DNA of 64,000 nt from positions 33,855,441 to 33,919,440 of the forward strand of contig CATQJL010000316.1 of NCBI GenBank assembly GCA_958299035.1, read 5' to 3'. Positions within the stretch are counted from its first letter, which is position 1; every line of letters starts with the position of its first letter. Position numbers and translations under genes: made by a program. This DNA comes from Cylicocyclus nassatus. Lineage: Eukaryota > Nematoda > Chromadorea > Rhabditida > Strongylidae. Below, piece by piece: positions 23,551 through 35,399 of this stretch. The notes beneath the pieces are model-generated. The model was not told the DNA's origin. It worked only from the letters and a program-made list of their open reading frames with translations, and did not search any database.

Positions 23551-23722
23551 GGTTGGGCCAGACTGCGCGGCGTACGCGACGTACGCAGCGTACGCGCGTA
23601 TGCTCCTATGATGAAATATACCGAGCGCCGCGTACCCGCGAAGTCTGGCTTAACCCTGAAATATACCGAGCGTACACTGCGTACGCCGCGTACGCCGCTT
23701 CCCCGCGAAGTCTGGCTCAACT
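23551..23722. mobile_element. MITE nested in the right palindrome arm
   Basis: It has ends GGTTGGGCCAGACTGCGCGG and an inverted near-copy at about 23703-23722 (GAAGTCTGGCTCAACT). The interior is rich in CGTACGC. The left arm lacks it at about 21533. The target duplication has decayed. Confidence 0.75.
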
Positions 23723-24889
23723 AAATGTACAAGAGCACTATCGAATGGTGCTTAGCAGAAGCTTTCATGTTGGATAGGCGCTGCGTTACATACTTGCAAA
23801 GGGACCTCAGAAAAATTTGAGAAAACTGGAAACAAGATATGGATGACATGACGTGTGTCGAAAGATTCGCCTTGACGAGTTGAACACAACGCTGCTTTCG
23901 GGTTTAAAATATATTCATTCCGAAGGAAGTTATGGCCTGTATAATTTGCGACATTCCCAAATCGCCAAATTTCTGGAATTTCGCGAAATTCCCGTTCTGT
24001 GGGTGGTATTGTACATTGCACAGCACGCGCGGCATTTCGTGATATGTGCTTCTCAAGCAATTTCCAACCATTTCCAATTGTCTTCCTGCATTTTGGGCCC
24101 CGTCATACTTCGCCGAGAAAAGCCCAGTTTCACACATATCCATGCAGAATGAACTCTCAAACTATACCTGCCCTGTTTCTGCAGTGCTCAACAGAATGTG
24201 TATGTAGCCTCTGGAATCAGCACGCTGAATGATCCATTTACACTCAAATTTCAGGAAAAAACTAATATCCCACAACTAGGCACATCTGTATACTGGAAGA
24301 TGCGCCTCGCCGAGCTGAGTTGAATGGTACTCTTATATATAGAATCCATAAATTTTGAATCAAGATAAGGTCTTTTTTATAAAAAAGTTAGGCGTTGCGC
24401 GACAAAGTTAGGCGGCAAATGCCGCTTTTCCGCCTAACTTTGTCGCGCGACGCGGCGTTTGTCACCTAACTGCGGTGGCACCGCGTGAGTTAAGTGCCCC
24501 CGCCATTTTTTTCACAAATTACGGGTGGTATTGTAGTGCTCCCTCGACAAAAGGTGACCAAAGTGAACGATGGCTGAAGATGAGTAAATTCTACGTTTAC
24601 ATTCGTCAATTATTCGCACGAATATTCTTACTTATTCAAAGCAATTTGATCTGGCTTTCCGCTGATCTAGAGACATAGTTGAGATGTAAAACATTAGACC
24701 CTCTTAAAGTAACATGTTTTAAACTCTCTTGAAATATCATCGTGCGTACATCTAGACTTGTGACTTGGGAAATTGGGATCTAAGCTCGCACAGTAGCGGC
24801 ACCATCGTTCATATCGTCTTCTACACTATTCAGTGATAAGATCCACTAGGAGTCAAAATCTTTTTGAGCTACGCTCCCAATTTCTGCTT

Positions 24890-26935
24890 AGACCGTAACA
24901 TACCTCACGCGATTTCAGTCGCCACGCGATCAGGCAATTTGCCAGATCTCTTCGTTCAGTACTGGTATACCCCGAATACACAGCGTGTTTAACTTTCGTA
25001 GGTTGATAAAATGCCCTACCTTTCGTACATTCAAAAATCCATTAAGATGAGTCATGCACAACTGGAGTCTTGCCAAATCGCGCCGCGACTGAAATCGCGT
25101 GAGGTACACCCAGAGAGTTATACTTTTTATCTACCGCAGTTTTCCCTTTATTTGAACTTGACAATCTTGCAGATCCTTTGACATCACTGTTTTAGATTTG
25201 CCTTTGTGAGAATTTTTGTGGTAGGCTCACATTGCTGTGACCTGTGTGTGCAAAGTGGAACGTCCAAAAGCGCTCACAGCTCTGTAATAGTAAACAGAGA
25301 GATCCGAATTGCAGGCAGAAGTTGAACAAAGCTCTTACTTAAGCGAAAGTCCAGATACTAGACTGCAGGCAACGAACGCTACTGGAAGGAAGAAATAAAT
25401 TCGTCATTTAGGAAGAAATCGGATACGATCTTTCGAGTTACATAGCGAAGGGTGCTACGTGCTTCGGAGGGATTTTACTTGACTATCTATTATATATTCA
25501 ACCGATCCTACTACATTATGAAAAGATGGTGAATAAAAGTAGTATTTTGCCGCAAAGTTACCACGAACGGTGTTTTGCATTATCCTCAGCAGCTTGACGT
25601 TTTTCCTTAAGTTAGCTGTCTCCTTATAACGGAAACGTCACTATAGATGCGTTAATGATCTAGCAGACTAAATATATTTTAGAGAAACGCGCAAATCACC
25701 AAAGTAATGGGATTTTGGGAAATTTGGCACAAACCCTCAACATCATGGACAACAGCACGCTTTCGTTTACTTTATTCTTAGTAAAGTATAATACTTCGTT
25801 AGAAGTACGAAGCGAAAAATTGAGAACTGCAAAAAAGGAGGGTTAAGCATTTGGAGCTCAATCCCCAGGGCGGAAATTTCATGCGCGTGACCCCAATAAG
25901 AAGTGTTCAATCCCCAGTAGATCACAATACACTGATATTTGATTTTTTGCTTCCCAACGTTAGTGCTGTCACTAAATATCATGAAACTTCTATTGATGCC
26001 ATTGTCGCATTGACGCATTCGAACATTTTCGCTCCTAGCAATAAGGCAGATCAAGTGCACTTTGCGTTAATATGATGTGACTAAAAATTGCTGTCAAACG
26101 AACAGGAAAGGACTTAACGAGCACCAAGCATGAGTGTATTTTTGGGAACCATCGTAACGAATAAATGTATCGAAACTTCATTGTTTAGTACTTTAATGCT
26201 TTTTACCATGACATGTTTCTTAAATATATAGCACGTCTACTGAATGTACGCTACGATTAGACACATAATCACAAATTTATAATCTTTTTCATACGATCTG
26301 CTATCGCGAAATTGCGCAGTCAAAGAGAGCAAGCCCTTTTCATCAACATTGATGTGTAATAACATTTTTGTCATTTGAAACCCGATTCAAAACCTATTCA
26401 TTATAAATCGAACAATGCTAAGAATCAGAAAACAGCAAATAAATAGCATATTACAAAACGCCTAACATTTTTTCTGAATGCGCATGGAAAGAATCAGATT
26501 GCATTTAAATCCATTTGGAAGTCATTTTTATGAATGAATCTTGGTAGGATCCTCTTTCTACCAGATATGAGAGGGTGCTCTCAATAGAACATTCTCCATA
26601 TCACTGTTGATTTTGTGCACAAGTTTACTGCCTATACGGCAGCAACTATCTACAAAGAGGAAATTCTGAATTCCATTGAAGAATGGCTTTTGAATGCAGC
26701 CGCTACCAAATGATAGCACAAAGTACGTTCACACTCACAAAAAAAACGGTTTAGAAAGGTTCTAGCTTGTTTACCAGAAGAGCGAAATAACTTGTAGCAG
26801 AGTACACTTTGTATATCTGTATTATGACACTACTGGAAAGACTATAATTCATGCACCTTGCATGATGTGACTGTGATGTGAACTGACAAAAAATGCTAGA
26901 ATTTCACTTAATCAAATCTCAATATTTACGACCTA
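24890..26935. repeat. Segmental repeat block A, copy 2
   Basis: It matches 53-2047 and 36756-38864. It carries an R1 repeat at about 24895-25110. Open frames such as 25767-26060 (minus) persist partly in copy 3, but only as far as overall DNA identity explains. Confidence 0.75.
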
Positions 26936-27844
26936 CAGTGCTGGAGACAATTACAAAGCCACTCTGTGCAAAAGTTTTGTCAGTTTTTTCAATCCATTGG
27001 CAAGCACGCTAGAATGGAGACAAACAAGCACTTCAAGAAATATCCGATGCAGATTTCTTCCTCTTTCCAGCTGCTCAACTCCCGTTGTGTTTCGTTGAGA
27101 AGACGAGATATTTGTCGGAAATTACAACCACTCGTTTTTACCATGTCCAACTTTCGCTAATTTTCAGAATATTTGTATGAAACTTTCGGAGGAACCCTAA
27201 TAACCAGTACATAGGGCAGACCTTTTGCCAACAGAAGCAATTTTTTGTAGCACTACGCCTTATCTTTTATAATTTCTACGAAATATGGGAAAAATCGCAG
27301 TATTTCTCTATTTCATGAGTGCGCACTGAAACCAACCTGTGTTTCAGAATCTTCATAATTTGAAGCGAAAATCGCTCATTCACTTTGTAATGGTAGCGGT
27401 AGTAATAATCGTGTGTTGAAACCTCAGCATTCTGTAGGTTTTGCAGTGTTTGGTACAATGAAAGGTTATGCGATTTTTCCAAAACACAAGACTTTCAGAA
27501 AATTACTTAGCAAAATCTTAAAAAGCAGCTAAAAAAATTGCTTCTGTTGGCAATAGGTTTGCCCTATCTGGAGGTTATTAGTGCTCCTCCGAAAACCTCA
27601 TACAAAAATCTTGAAAATTAGTGAAAGTTGGACATGGTAAAAACGAGTGGTTGTAATTTCCGGCAAATATCTCGTTATTTTCTCAACGAAACACAACGGG
27701 AGTTTAGCAGCTGGAAAGAGGAATCCTGCATCGGATACTTCTTGAAGTTTTTGTTTATCTTCATTCTAGCGTGCTTGCCAATGGATTGGAAAAACTGACG
27801 AAACTTTTGCATTAAGAGTGGCTTTAAAATTATGTCCAGCACTG
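26936..27844. mobile_element. Tc1-like foldback element
   Basis: The ends CAGTGCTGGAGACAATTA and inverse are flanked by TA duplications (26934-26935, 27845-27846), and copies 1 and 3 show the empty site. The CAGTGCTGG terminus is that of the Tc1 family. The arms of about 320 bp (26936-27256 and 27526-27844) are long inverted repeats with a 270-bp centre. There is no transposase. Confidence 0.85.
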
Positions 27845-30216
27845 TATAAACACAAAATCAGAAGCTTCTGCTCGGATTTGCAGGCTCTCGAATTTTAGAG
27901 AAGTTTTACTGTCACAATTACTATCTTCAGAATCAAACGTCTTATTTTACACTTGTCAAAGTCAACGAATTTATAGCGCTCAAGCCTGAAGAGCCAGTTG
28001 TGAATGGTTATGCAGAAAGTTGGTGTGCGCTTACGCTGCTTGGGGTGCAATGCTTAGTGTTTTGAATCAGATAGCAAACGACTTTTTTTTCTGTGTTTAG
28101 GCCGTGTGCATACCTCACGCGAATTTAGACGACGACGCCACGTGAACTGGCAGTTTGCCAGATGTCTTCAAATTCAACGCTGGTAGATCCCAAATGCACA
28201 GCACGTAGGTTGATAAAATGCCCTATCTGTCGTACATTTGAAAACCTCTTAGGGTGAGTTATGCACAACTGAAGTACTGCCAAATTGCGCGACTGAAATC
28301 GCGTGAGGTATGCCCAGGGCTTTGAACCTCTGCGAAACACTGGAGCAACCGCTGTGTTTCCATCTCAATAAGTTATCGTGGCATGACCATAAACATCATC
28401 AAAAGAGATTGAGTTCAATTAAACTGAAGCAGAGCTTGAGAGCCTGTTCGGAAACAGTGCTCTTAATTTAGCACAATCAAGTGCAAGGCGAAGCAGGGAA
28501 CTCTCGTAAAGCATGATAATGAAAGCACGTTACTAGCCCAGGGGGTTTCTCCACTGCTTTCACTCATGAGAAGAATGTTTAGCGAGTTTATATGCCACTA
28601 TGAAGAATATTCATGCTCCTCTTCAATAGAAACAATAAAGGATGAAGTCCGAAATTTGAAGCTTGATTTCCGCATATGGCTTTTTCTCAAAAAAGTGCTT
28701 GATATTAATTTGGAAAGTCACTTTAGAATGAAAAAATTGCAATCATTTGTCATTTAATTTCAATTTACGGTTGGAATATCCGCGTACCGAAAAACTGCCT
28801 TCTATTTCCTACCTGTCCTAAGAAAAATTCAAAAAATTTTTGCATGTACTCTATGCTCTCATTGCATACAAAAAAAGCCTGGATTTCAAGAAATTGGTAA
28901 TGCTACACATGGTGACAACTTTCTGAAGTTGTCACTCAAATTTTATTGTACAAACGTAAGAGGATATTTTGTTTTTGCCAAGGTTCTCACTGGAAATGTG
29001 AAGTAGGACGCACCGAAATGCAGGTGTAATCTTTCCTTTTATTCATTCGGAAAATCATGGCCATATTGTGACAGATCAATGCTGCTTAACAACTATATTT
29101 GGGTTTTCATTCTTTTGGTGCACTTCAAGTTTGATGTATGAAGATTAAGCCTTGCACAGTCTTTCGGTAGGAGTACGATTGCTATTGTTTCATAGAGAAA
29201 GGAAAAATAAAGAAAAATTTGCAGGTACCCTATTTTCAGGTGTATAAGCCGCACCCTTTTTTGCTGTAAACGCGAGCAGACCCAGGCGTGCCGCCGCGCA
29301 CATGTCTCGCGAAGCGTCGCCTTATCGCATACTGCTCTCGCTTAACGCGCTCCGTGATGACAATCAGTCCTTTGGCGTGTTCGCCTTTAGATTGAAAAGG
29401 GTGCGGCTTATACACCTGAAAATAGGGTAATCACTATCCGCATGCTGATCAGAACGGTGATTTTTTGCTGCTTACTTTCTTCTTGGCTGCAATTTGAAAC
29501 TGCTTGCTGTATCATGAGAAATTCTCTTAATTAAACTAAATATCTTTGGAATTCTAACGTTTTCCTAGTATGAACTGCTTTTGCGATCCTTTACCACTTA
29601 TTTGTAGAACTAAATACGCATAGCTTTACACTATAGAGGGAACCATATATTACCGATAGATCTATTAGCGTTCAATCACTATAGGAACTTTAAGCATGCA
29701 GCGTTATTGTGATTAGCCATTATTGCAGAGAATCTCGAGGAAAGTTTGAAAAGTTATATATAAGAGAACTCGCGAAAGCTGGTTTCACTACCAAACTTTT
29801 GAGTTTGAAAAGCTTTCTACATGCTGTAAACACATTCTGAACTATTGTAAGAGCAGCTATTAACATTTGACATAACTTAAGAACGGAGCACAACGGTAAA
29901 GTCAAAGTTCATGATTAATTAGTGTCAGCGGGTCTGATTAGCCCAGTCAAAAATAAGTTGTTTGGTTTGCTTTTTGGAGCAAAACGGGTCCTTCAATGGC
30001 TCAAAATTCTCTTCAAGTTCCCTGTGTGATCTCACAGAGCAAGTACGGTAGTTTGCTCCACCTGCAAATCCAAGTTGAAGCCAACACGCTACAATACGTT
30101 TTGAATGCCATATCTTTATGCAAGAGTGTTATTTAAGCAAAGTTCGATGCATTTCTTGAGACACCCTGCATACTACTGCAATGTTTCGCGCAGACTTGCA
30201 ATACTTTGTATTTCTG
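27845..30216. repeat. Segmental repeat block B, copy 2
   Basis: It is homologous to 14595-17235 and 39143-41580. It includes an R1 repeat at about 28100-28325 and a private MITE at 29228-29427. About 29940-30216 has no partner that I can see. No gene was found. Confidence 0.7.
29228..29427. mobile_element. 200-bp pogo/Tigger-like MITE
   Basis: The ends CCCTATTTTCAGGTGTATAA and inverse continue as GCCGCACCCTTTT, and TA duplications flank it (29226-29227, 29428-29429). Copies 1 and 3 lack it. The repeated GTGCGGCTTATACACC module is characteristic of Tigger/pogo-derived MITEs. It is non-coding. Confidence 0.8.
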
Positions 30217-31230
30217 TGGCCGTATTCATCAACGAACCCCGAGGGTTAAACTAACCCTGGAGGGTTAGTTCAACCCTGGAAAGCGTTTGACCCGTATTCA
30301 TGAAACACAGGGTAGGCTTAACCCTGAGGGTTAAATCTAAGCTTGAGGGTTAATTTTACCTCGAAAGCGACTAGCCCGTATTCATCAACGAACCGTGAGG
30401 GTTAAACTAACCCTGGAGGGTTAAACTTATGTGATTCGTCAGGGTTAACTTAACCCTAGCTCAGAGCAAGGTTAACTCTACCCTAACACTTCATACAAAC
30501 ATTTGCTCGCATCTAATAGTTTATGGAAAACGATCAACGAGTATTGTAGTATTTAGTATTGGTTGTTGTTATAGTATTTAGTTTCGACTTCGTTTTATGT
30601 TCATATTCGAAGTACATGAAACGCTGACTTCGCGAGAAAAAGAATTCTAGCTTTGGTGACAAATGAATGCGGCAAGGGAAAATGGCACTCCACTCTGACA
30701 ATTGCCAAAACAGAAGAACCACTTTATAATAACACGCATTGACCCCTAAAAGAGTAGCACAAGCCCGGTATAAAACGGACCGCGCAAAAGTAGATCTTAC
30801 ACTGCAGAAGATAGATTGGATGCTGCACAAATAAGATTGGATGCTGCGCAAATAAGATTGGATCCGTAAGATTGGATGCTGCACAAATATGCTAAAGATG
30901 TATTATAAAAACTAGTGTTAGAAGCTTATTCGTTGACTATACTACTATAACAGTGAAAGAATAGAAGTATAAAGTGAATTTAGCCCGTACTTAGGCATTC
31001 TGTGATGTGAATTTGCATAGCGCACGCGTAACTGACGCCTTAACCCTCCAGGGTTAGTTTAACCCTCAGGGTTGATGAATACGGCCACAGGTTCGTTGAT
31101 CGATGCAGGTAGATCGCGTTCCGTGGTAAACCCTAGCCTATGGTTGATGAATACGGCCAGTGAATCCTGAGGGTTAAACTAACCCTGGAGGGTAAGCTTA
31201 ACCCTCAGGGTCCGTTGATGAATACGGCCA
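30217..31230. mobile_element. PIF/Harbinger-like element with GGTTAA-rich ends
   Basis: The ends TGGCCGTATTCATCAACG and inverse have CTG duplications (30214-30216, 31231-31233). A 3-bp CWG target is that of PIF/Harbinger. Telomere-like GGGTTAA/TTAACCC units recur inside both ends, and the terminal sequence recurs internally at about 30372-30395, 31068-31090 and 31141-31158. No transposase is recognised. Confidence 0.7.
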
Positions 31231-33264
31231 CTGATCTGCCATTCCGTTGCTTTTCTCCGCACCTTTCATGACCCATAGATTAGCACTATATAATGTTCCT
31301 ATGATATATTTTGAGTACATTCGTACCTGTTGCTTACTTACCATGACTGGCGAGCTTATTTCAAAATGCGCATTCTGATACAAACGGTGAAAGTACATTA
31401 TATTTGGGTTTGAATCGAACAAAATTCAATCATTCAATTGAAACACTCGAATATATTCTCATTCTAAAGTCAATATTTTGAATTTTTCCTTTTTCGAATA
31501 AAATTCGAAAACTCACATATTCAGAAAATGGGGTTGCGTATATATTTTAATCGAATATTTTATTCGAATTCGCATACGAATAAAATCGTATTCAAATAAT
31601 TCGGGTTTGTTGCAGAGCCGACTGCTGAGTATCAAGCTCGCTTCGTCTGCATTGTTTTTCGCAAAACACGATAATGCATATTTTTGCAGCCGTTATCATC
31701 TTTGAACTGTATGGAAACCCGCATTTCTCCATCTGCTTCGATAATTTGAAAAAAAAAAGATGTGGAATTCATTGATTGCTTTTTCGATCAATGAGACAGT
31801 TCGCACTGCTGTTGGCACCAAATCTGCAAAAAAAAAGATAACCTTAGAAATTAACTTCATGGCCGCGTTCATATACTGGAAGAGTGTTGGCATGCCTGTT
31901 TCACTTCCCTTGCGTTGCTCATGCAAGTGTTCACATTAGTGAGCACTCTTGCTTGTAAAAATCATGTTGCACTCCTGTTTTTTATCTTAGAGACTTTTCG
32001 CGAATGACGATGTATGTTAAGAAAAGGATGTTGCAGCTGTAGTGGAGGAATAGGCGATTGCTAAATTTTGCAGTTATAATAAGAAAGTTCTTTCCGTTTT
32101 TTCAACCTATCATAAAAACTCGTAGAATAGAGCCAGGCAAACGTCTCAAATACTGTCCGACGCAGCTTTCCTTCATCTTTTAGCGGTCTTGTGTGCTCTT
32201 GTGCTGGTTACTCTTTTATACTGAAATAATTGTCGGAATTTCGCGTAAACATGGTGCAATGCAGTGAAATTTTTTAGCATCTTAGTTGGCGTTTTTCTTC
32301 TTTTTTTTGAAGTTTTATTTCTGATGCTATCAAAATCAACATTTGGTCATCTTAAAACCTGCAGAACATCAAGCGGAGCAGAGCTAAAGTGTCATTCGAT
32401 GCAGCTTTCTTTTTCCAGTTTTGATAGGCGTTTCTTCCCATTTCAGTATCTGGTTGTGGTTAAGGTTAGTGTGTTATCATGATCTATCTTTGCAAGTTTA
32501 AAATTCCAACGATTTGTTAACGTTTGGAGCGTTTGTGTACTTTGAGAGTTCGCGAAAATGAACAGTTTTGGGAATGTTATCCTAAAAAATACTAAGAACC
32601 TAAATGAAGATGAGAAAAAATTGCATTGCATTGCGCTTTGTTTACGCTATTTGACTGCTATCGCTTTTTCAAAAGTTTGAAAGGAAGTGTGAAAAATCAT
32701 CAAAGTTGCGCATGATAAAAACCATGGGTTTGAAATATGGGCAGTTTTCTTAGAAACCACCAAAGCAAATGGTCCAAAGACATGACTATTGGAAAGAGGA
32801 AGAAAAACTACGTCTGTTTTTGCTTGAGGCATTTGTCTGTCATTATTCCACGTGCTTTTATGAGAGCTTGAATGAACGGAAAAAACCTTCGGAACCACCT
32901 AATATCACCGTAAAATAAAGTTTTGTTCAGTAGACAGCACATGATAGTTTTTTTATCACAGTGCACTCGAGATTTTTACGGAAGCTGGCAAGCATTTTAA
33001 CACTGGGCGTTATCAGTCTATCAAGTCAATAGTAATCGAGTAATAGGCAAAGTTGATTAATAAGCAAGTGATCTTACAATTAGCATACAACTTGGAGTTG
33101 AGATTATCTGGAATTTTTTCTCAGACAAAGCAGATCTTTCTTATTCCAATCAAGAAAATAATGGTGACTGAAATATCAGATTTGAACGGCAAATACCACC
33201 TTGCGATCCATGTGCAGCAGCAGCAGTAGGGGAGGTGGCGGTACAACCCACCGCCACCGCTTAC

Positions 33265-33682
33265 TGAAAGACCACCACCACCGCCACCACCGCCTCCACC
33301 TTCAGCCACTGATGCACCTACAGATGTGTGCGTGAGACGTTAGCAACAAGCTCTTCTTTCTCAAACTACGATCAAAAAGGAAGTTACAAGAAGGCGCTAT
33401 GTAATGTCTCCAAGAAGACGCTGGCGTCCTAGGTACTGGTTCCCACCTCCACCGGCTCCACCACCTCTGACAACCACCACCACCGCGCCGCCGCAGCTGC
33501 TGCGTCCAGCAGTAAAAGACAAATTTGTGTACCACCGTCAAAAACCCTGGTACAGTCACAACATATATGCCGCCAAGGTTTACTGCACTAACACTAGCGA
33601 TCCTTGCGCAATAGCCATTGAAGATGCCTGTAATGTTTCATTTTTATGTCACATCAAGCTTGTGATTTTGGTGACAATCTAA
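33265..33682 (+). other. Proline-rich open region, copy 2 (possible gene)
   Basis: The proline run (from about 33272), possible intron and downstream exon-like frame match those at 18640-19035. Here the 3' part from a Met at 33404 is uninterrupted for 92 residues: basic start (SPRRRWRPRYW), PPPPAPPPL, threonine run, then KFVYHRQKPWYSHNIYAAKV and four spaced cysteines. No signal peptide is visible in this frame. If real, its start exon has not been found. Conservation of the tail with differences between copies is the only support for coding. Confidence 0.35.
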
Positions 33683-33851
33683 AATGATTATTACTTACCT
33701 ATAGCAAATTTGAGAAGAGTGCTTCTTTTAGTGATATCTTGCTTTTCGTAATCCTTCAACGCAAAGACGGTAGCTGGTGTTGTGATGAGCTTTACTGACA
33801 ACCTACGGAACTGGCAAAATTGGGATGCTTTGTGCTCAAGGCGGTGCTTAA

Positions 33852-34263
33852 AGGCAGTGTCTCACCAGATTTAGAGTATACCAGATTTTCACAAAGTTTG
33901 TTGGAGGACCCCCTTACTAGGCCAATGCCCAAGTCCCACTTTATAAGGCCTTTCCTACATCGAGAAAACTCGGCTCAAAGTGGCTCGCGCAGCGCATTTC
34001 GGCTCGCGCTGGACGAATTCTGCGTTCCTCTATCGCGTTTCAACATGTTTTCCAGGCGACGCCATCCTTCTTGACTTGTTCATTCCTGTGGCCAGAACTG
34101 GAGTGAAGCGGGAAAGCTCGCCCGCGTTGCTTCTAAAGGGGTTTCGAAAAACGGGGTTTCCGGGGTTTTTGCGCAAATTAGAGCCCGTTTAGAGCTGCAC
34201 AAGGTCGAGAAGACTTGTAATTTGCAAAAATCCCGAGATCCAAATTCTAGTGAGACACTGCCT
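33852..34263. mobile_element. TTAA-targeting MITE (piggyBac-like), 412 bp
   Basis: The ends AGGCAGTGTCTCACCAGA and inverse (TAGTGAGACACTGCCT) are flanked by TTAA (33848-33851, 34264-34267). Copy 1 has the single site as TCAA at about 19211. The TTAA target is the piggyBac hallmark. It is non-coding. Confidence 0.75.
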
Positions 34264-35399
34264 TTAAGTGACGAGAGTGGGGCTTGTAAGAAGGAAAAGA
34301 TTTACATCTCCATAATGCAAATTAAGAAACGCGATCAGATTAGATTCCATAAGTTTCAAAATATAATTCTGATATTTTCTCGTATTAATGCAACTAAAGC
34401 CTGGGAAGTGGCAGATACGATAGAATATAACTTTTTACAGTGAACATTTAGATTATTTTCGAATAAAAATCTTCGAAGAGAAGCAAAACCTCAGGAGCTA
34501 CGACGATTTTTAGCCCCCGATATCATTTATGAATGAGATTTGTGAAGACTGCTGGAGACTTTGGTATTTTCACTAGAAAATGTCACTGTAACTTTAGAGG
34601 CGTTATCCTCTATGGGGGACCATCTTCGAGTTTAAATCTGCAAGGGGTCATGCGGACAAGCTGGCAAGTGCCGTGAACTATTACCGGATAAGGCACAACC
34701 TGATCAAAGTTATTTATAAAAGCAAATCAGCTATCAGCACCTCTTCGTATAGTAAGGAAATTTTAAGGAAGCGAAAAATACCGTCTCTCAAAGTAGAGCT
34801 TGGAGGGTTGGTGTGATTCCTAGAATATTTTGGTAGAAGATCCCAAGATAAATTACATTCCAGTTTCTTACTAAAAATGGCAGCAAAACCCTACATCGTC
34901 TTTTGGTGGACTCTTATTCACAGCGGATTCCCATATCATTTTTTATAACTTCTTTTACAACTGTGAAGATTTTGTAGGATTTTCCGTTCTGAACAGAGTT
35001 TGAGAAATCACTTACTGCTTAAGATATGTGATAGTGATTTCGAGCTATCCTAAATATAGCCAATCCACAGACGCGCTTAAAGAAAATTGTGATGTCCTTC
35101 GCGTAGGAGTTGCTGCGGCGCAACAGGATGCGATCAGAAAACGTGGCACAATTACGTACAGTTGTTTATTGACCCCCGATTTACTATGAAAAAAAACGAG
35201 AAATTTTTAATGCTTCCTAAAATCTCGGAAAATAGTCAGAAGCTAGATAATGAAGCGAGAACAAAGTAAGGCCCTTTTTCCTAATAAGTATAGAATATTA
35301 GAGAAGAGGGTACGCACTACATACTAGCTCAATCTAAACTTCATACCACTTCTGATATTTTATCCCCAGTCCAAAATCGCACCCAAATGTTGCGGTTTG

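Larger units (their letters stand above)
20560..24533. mobile_element. 4 kb palindromic (foldback) transposon with TA duplication
   Basis: The left arm 20560-22446 and right arm 22630-24533 are near-perfect inverted copies around a spacer of about 180 bases. The outer ends are CAATACCACCCGTAA and its inverse. The flanking TA (20558-20559 and 24534-24535) is single at the empty site near 36390. A TA duplication and terminal CA fit Tc1/mariner-type mobilisation, but no transposase is recognisable, so it is probably non-autonomous. Open frames within the arms occur as mirrored pairs and match nothing known. Each arm holds a different MITE. Confidence 0.88.
20341..24890. repeat. Segmental repeat block D, copy 1 (split by the palindrome)
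   Basis: Outside the 20560-24533 palindrome this matches 36208-36755. The two pieces (20376-20559 and 24534-24890) join into one continuous match across the palindrome insertion. No gene is seen. Confidence 0.75.

Noticed and set aside
21112..24152. Mirrored open frames in the 4 kb palindrome
   Set aside because: They occur on both strands and both arms because of the inversion, break at different places, and match no transposase.
30217..30440. Interstitial telomere repeat
   Set aside because: The GGGTTAA units are irregular, alternate in orientation and lie inside TIR ends with a CTG duplication, so they belong to a transposon.
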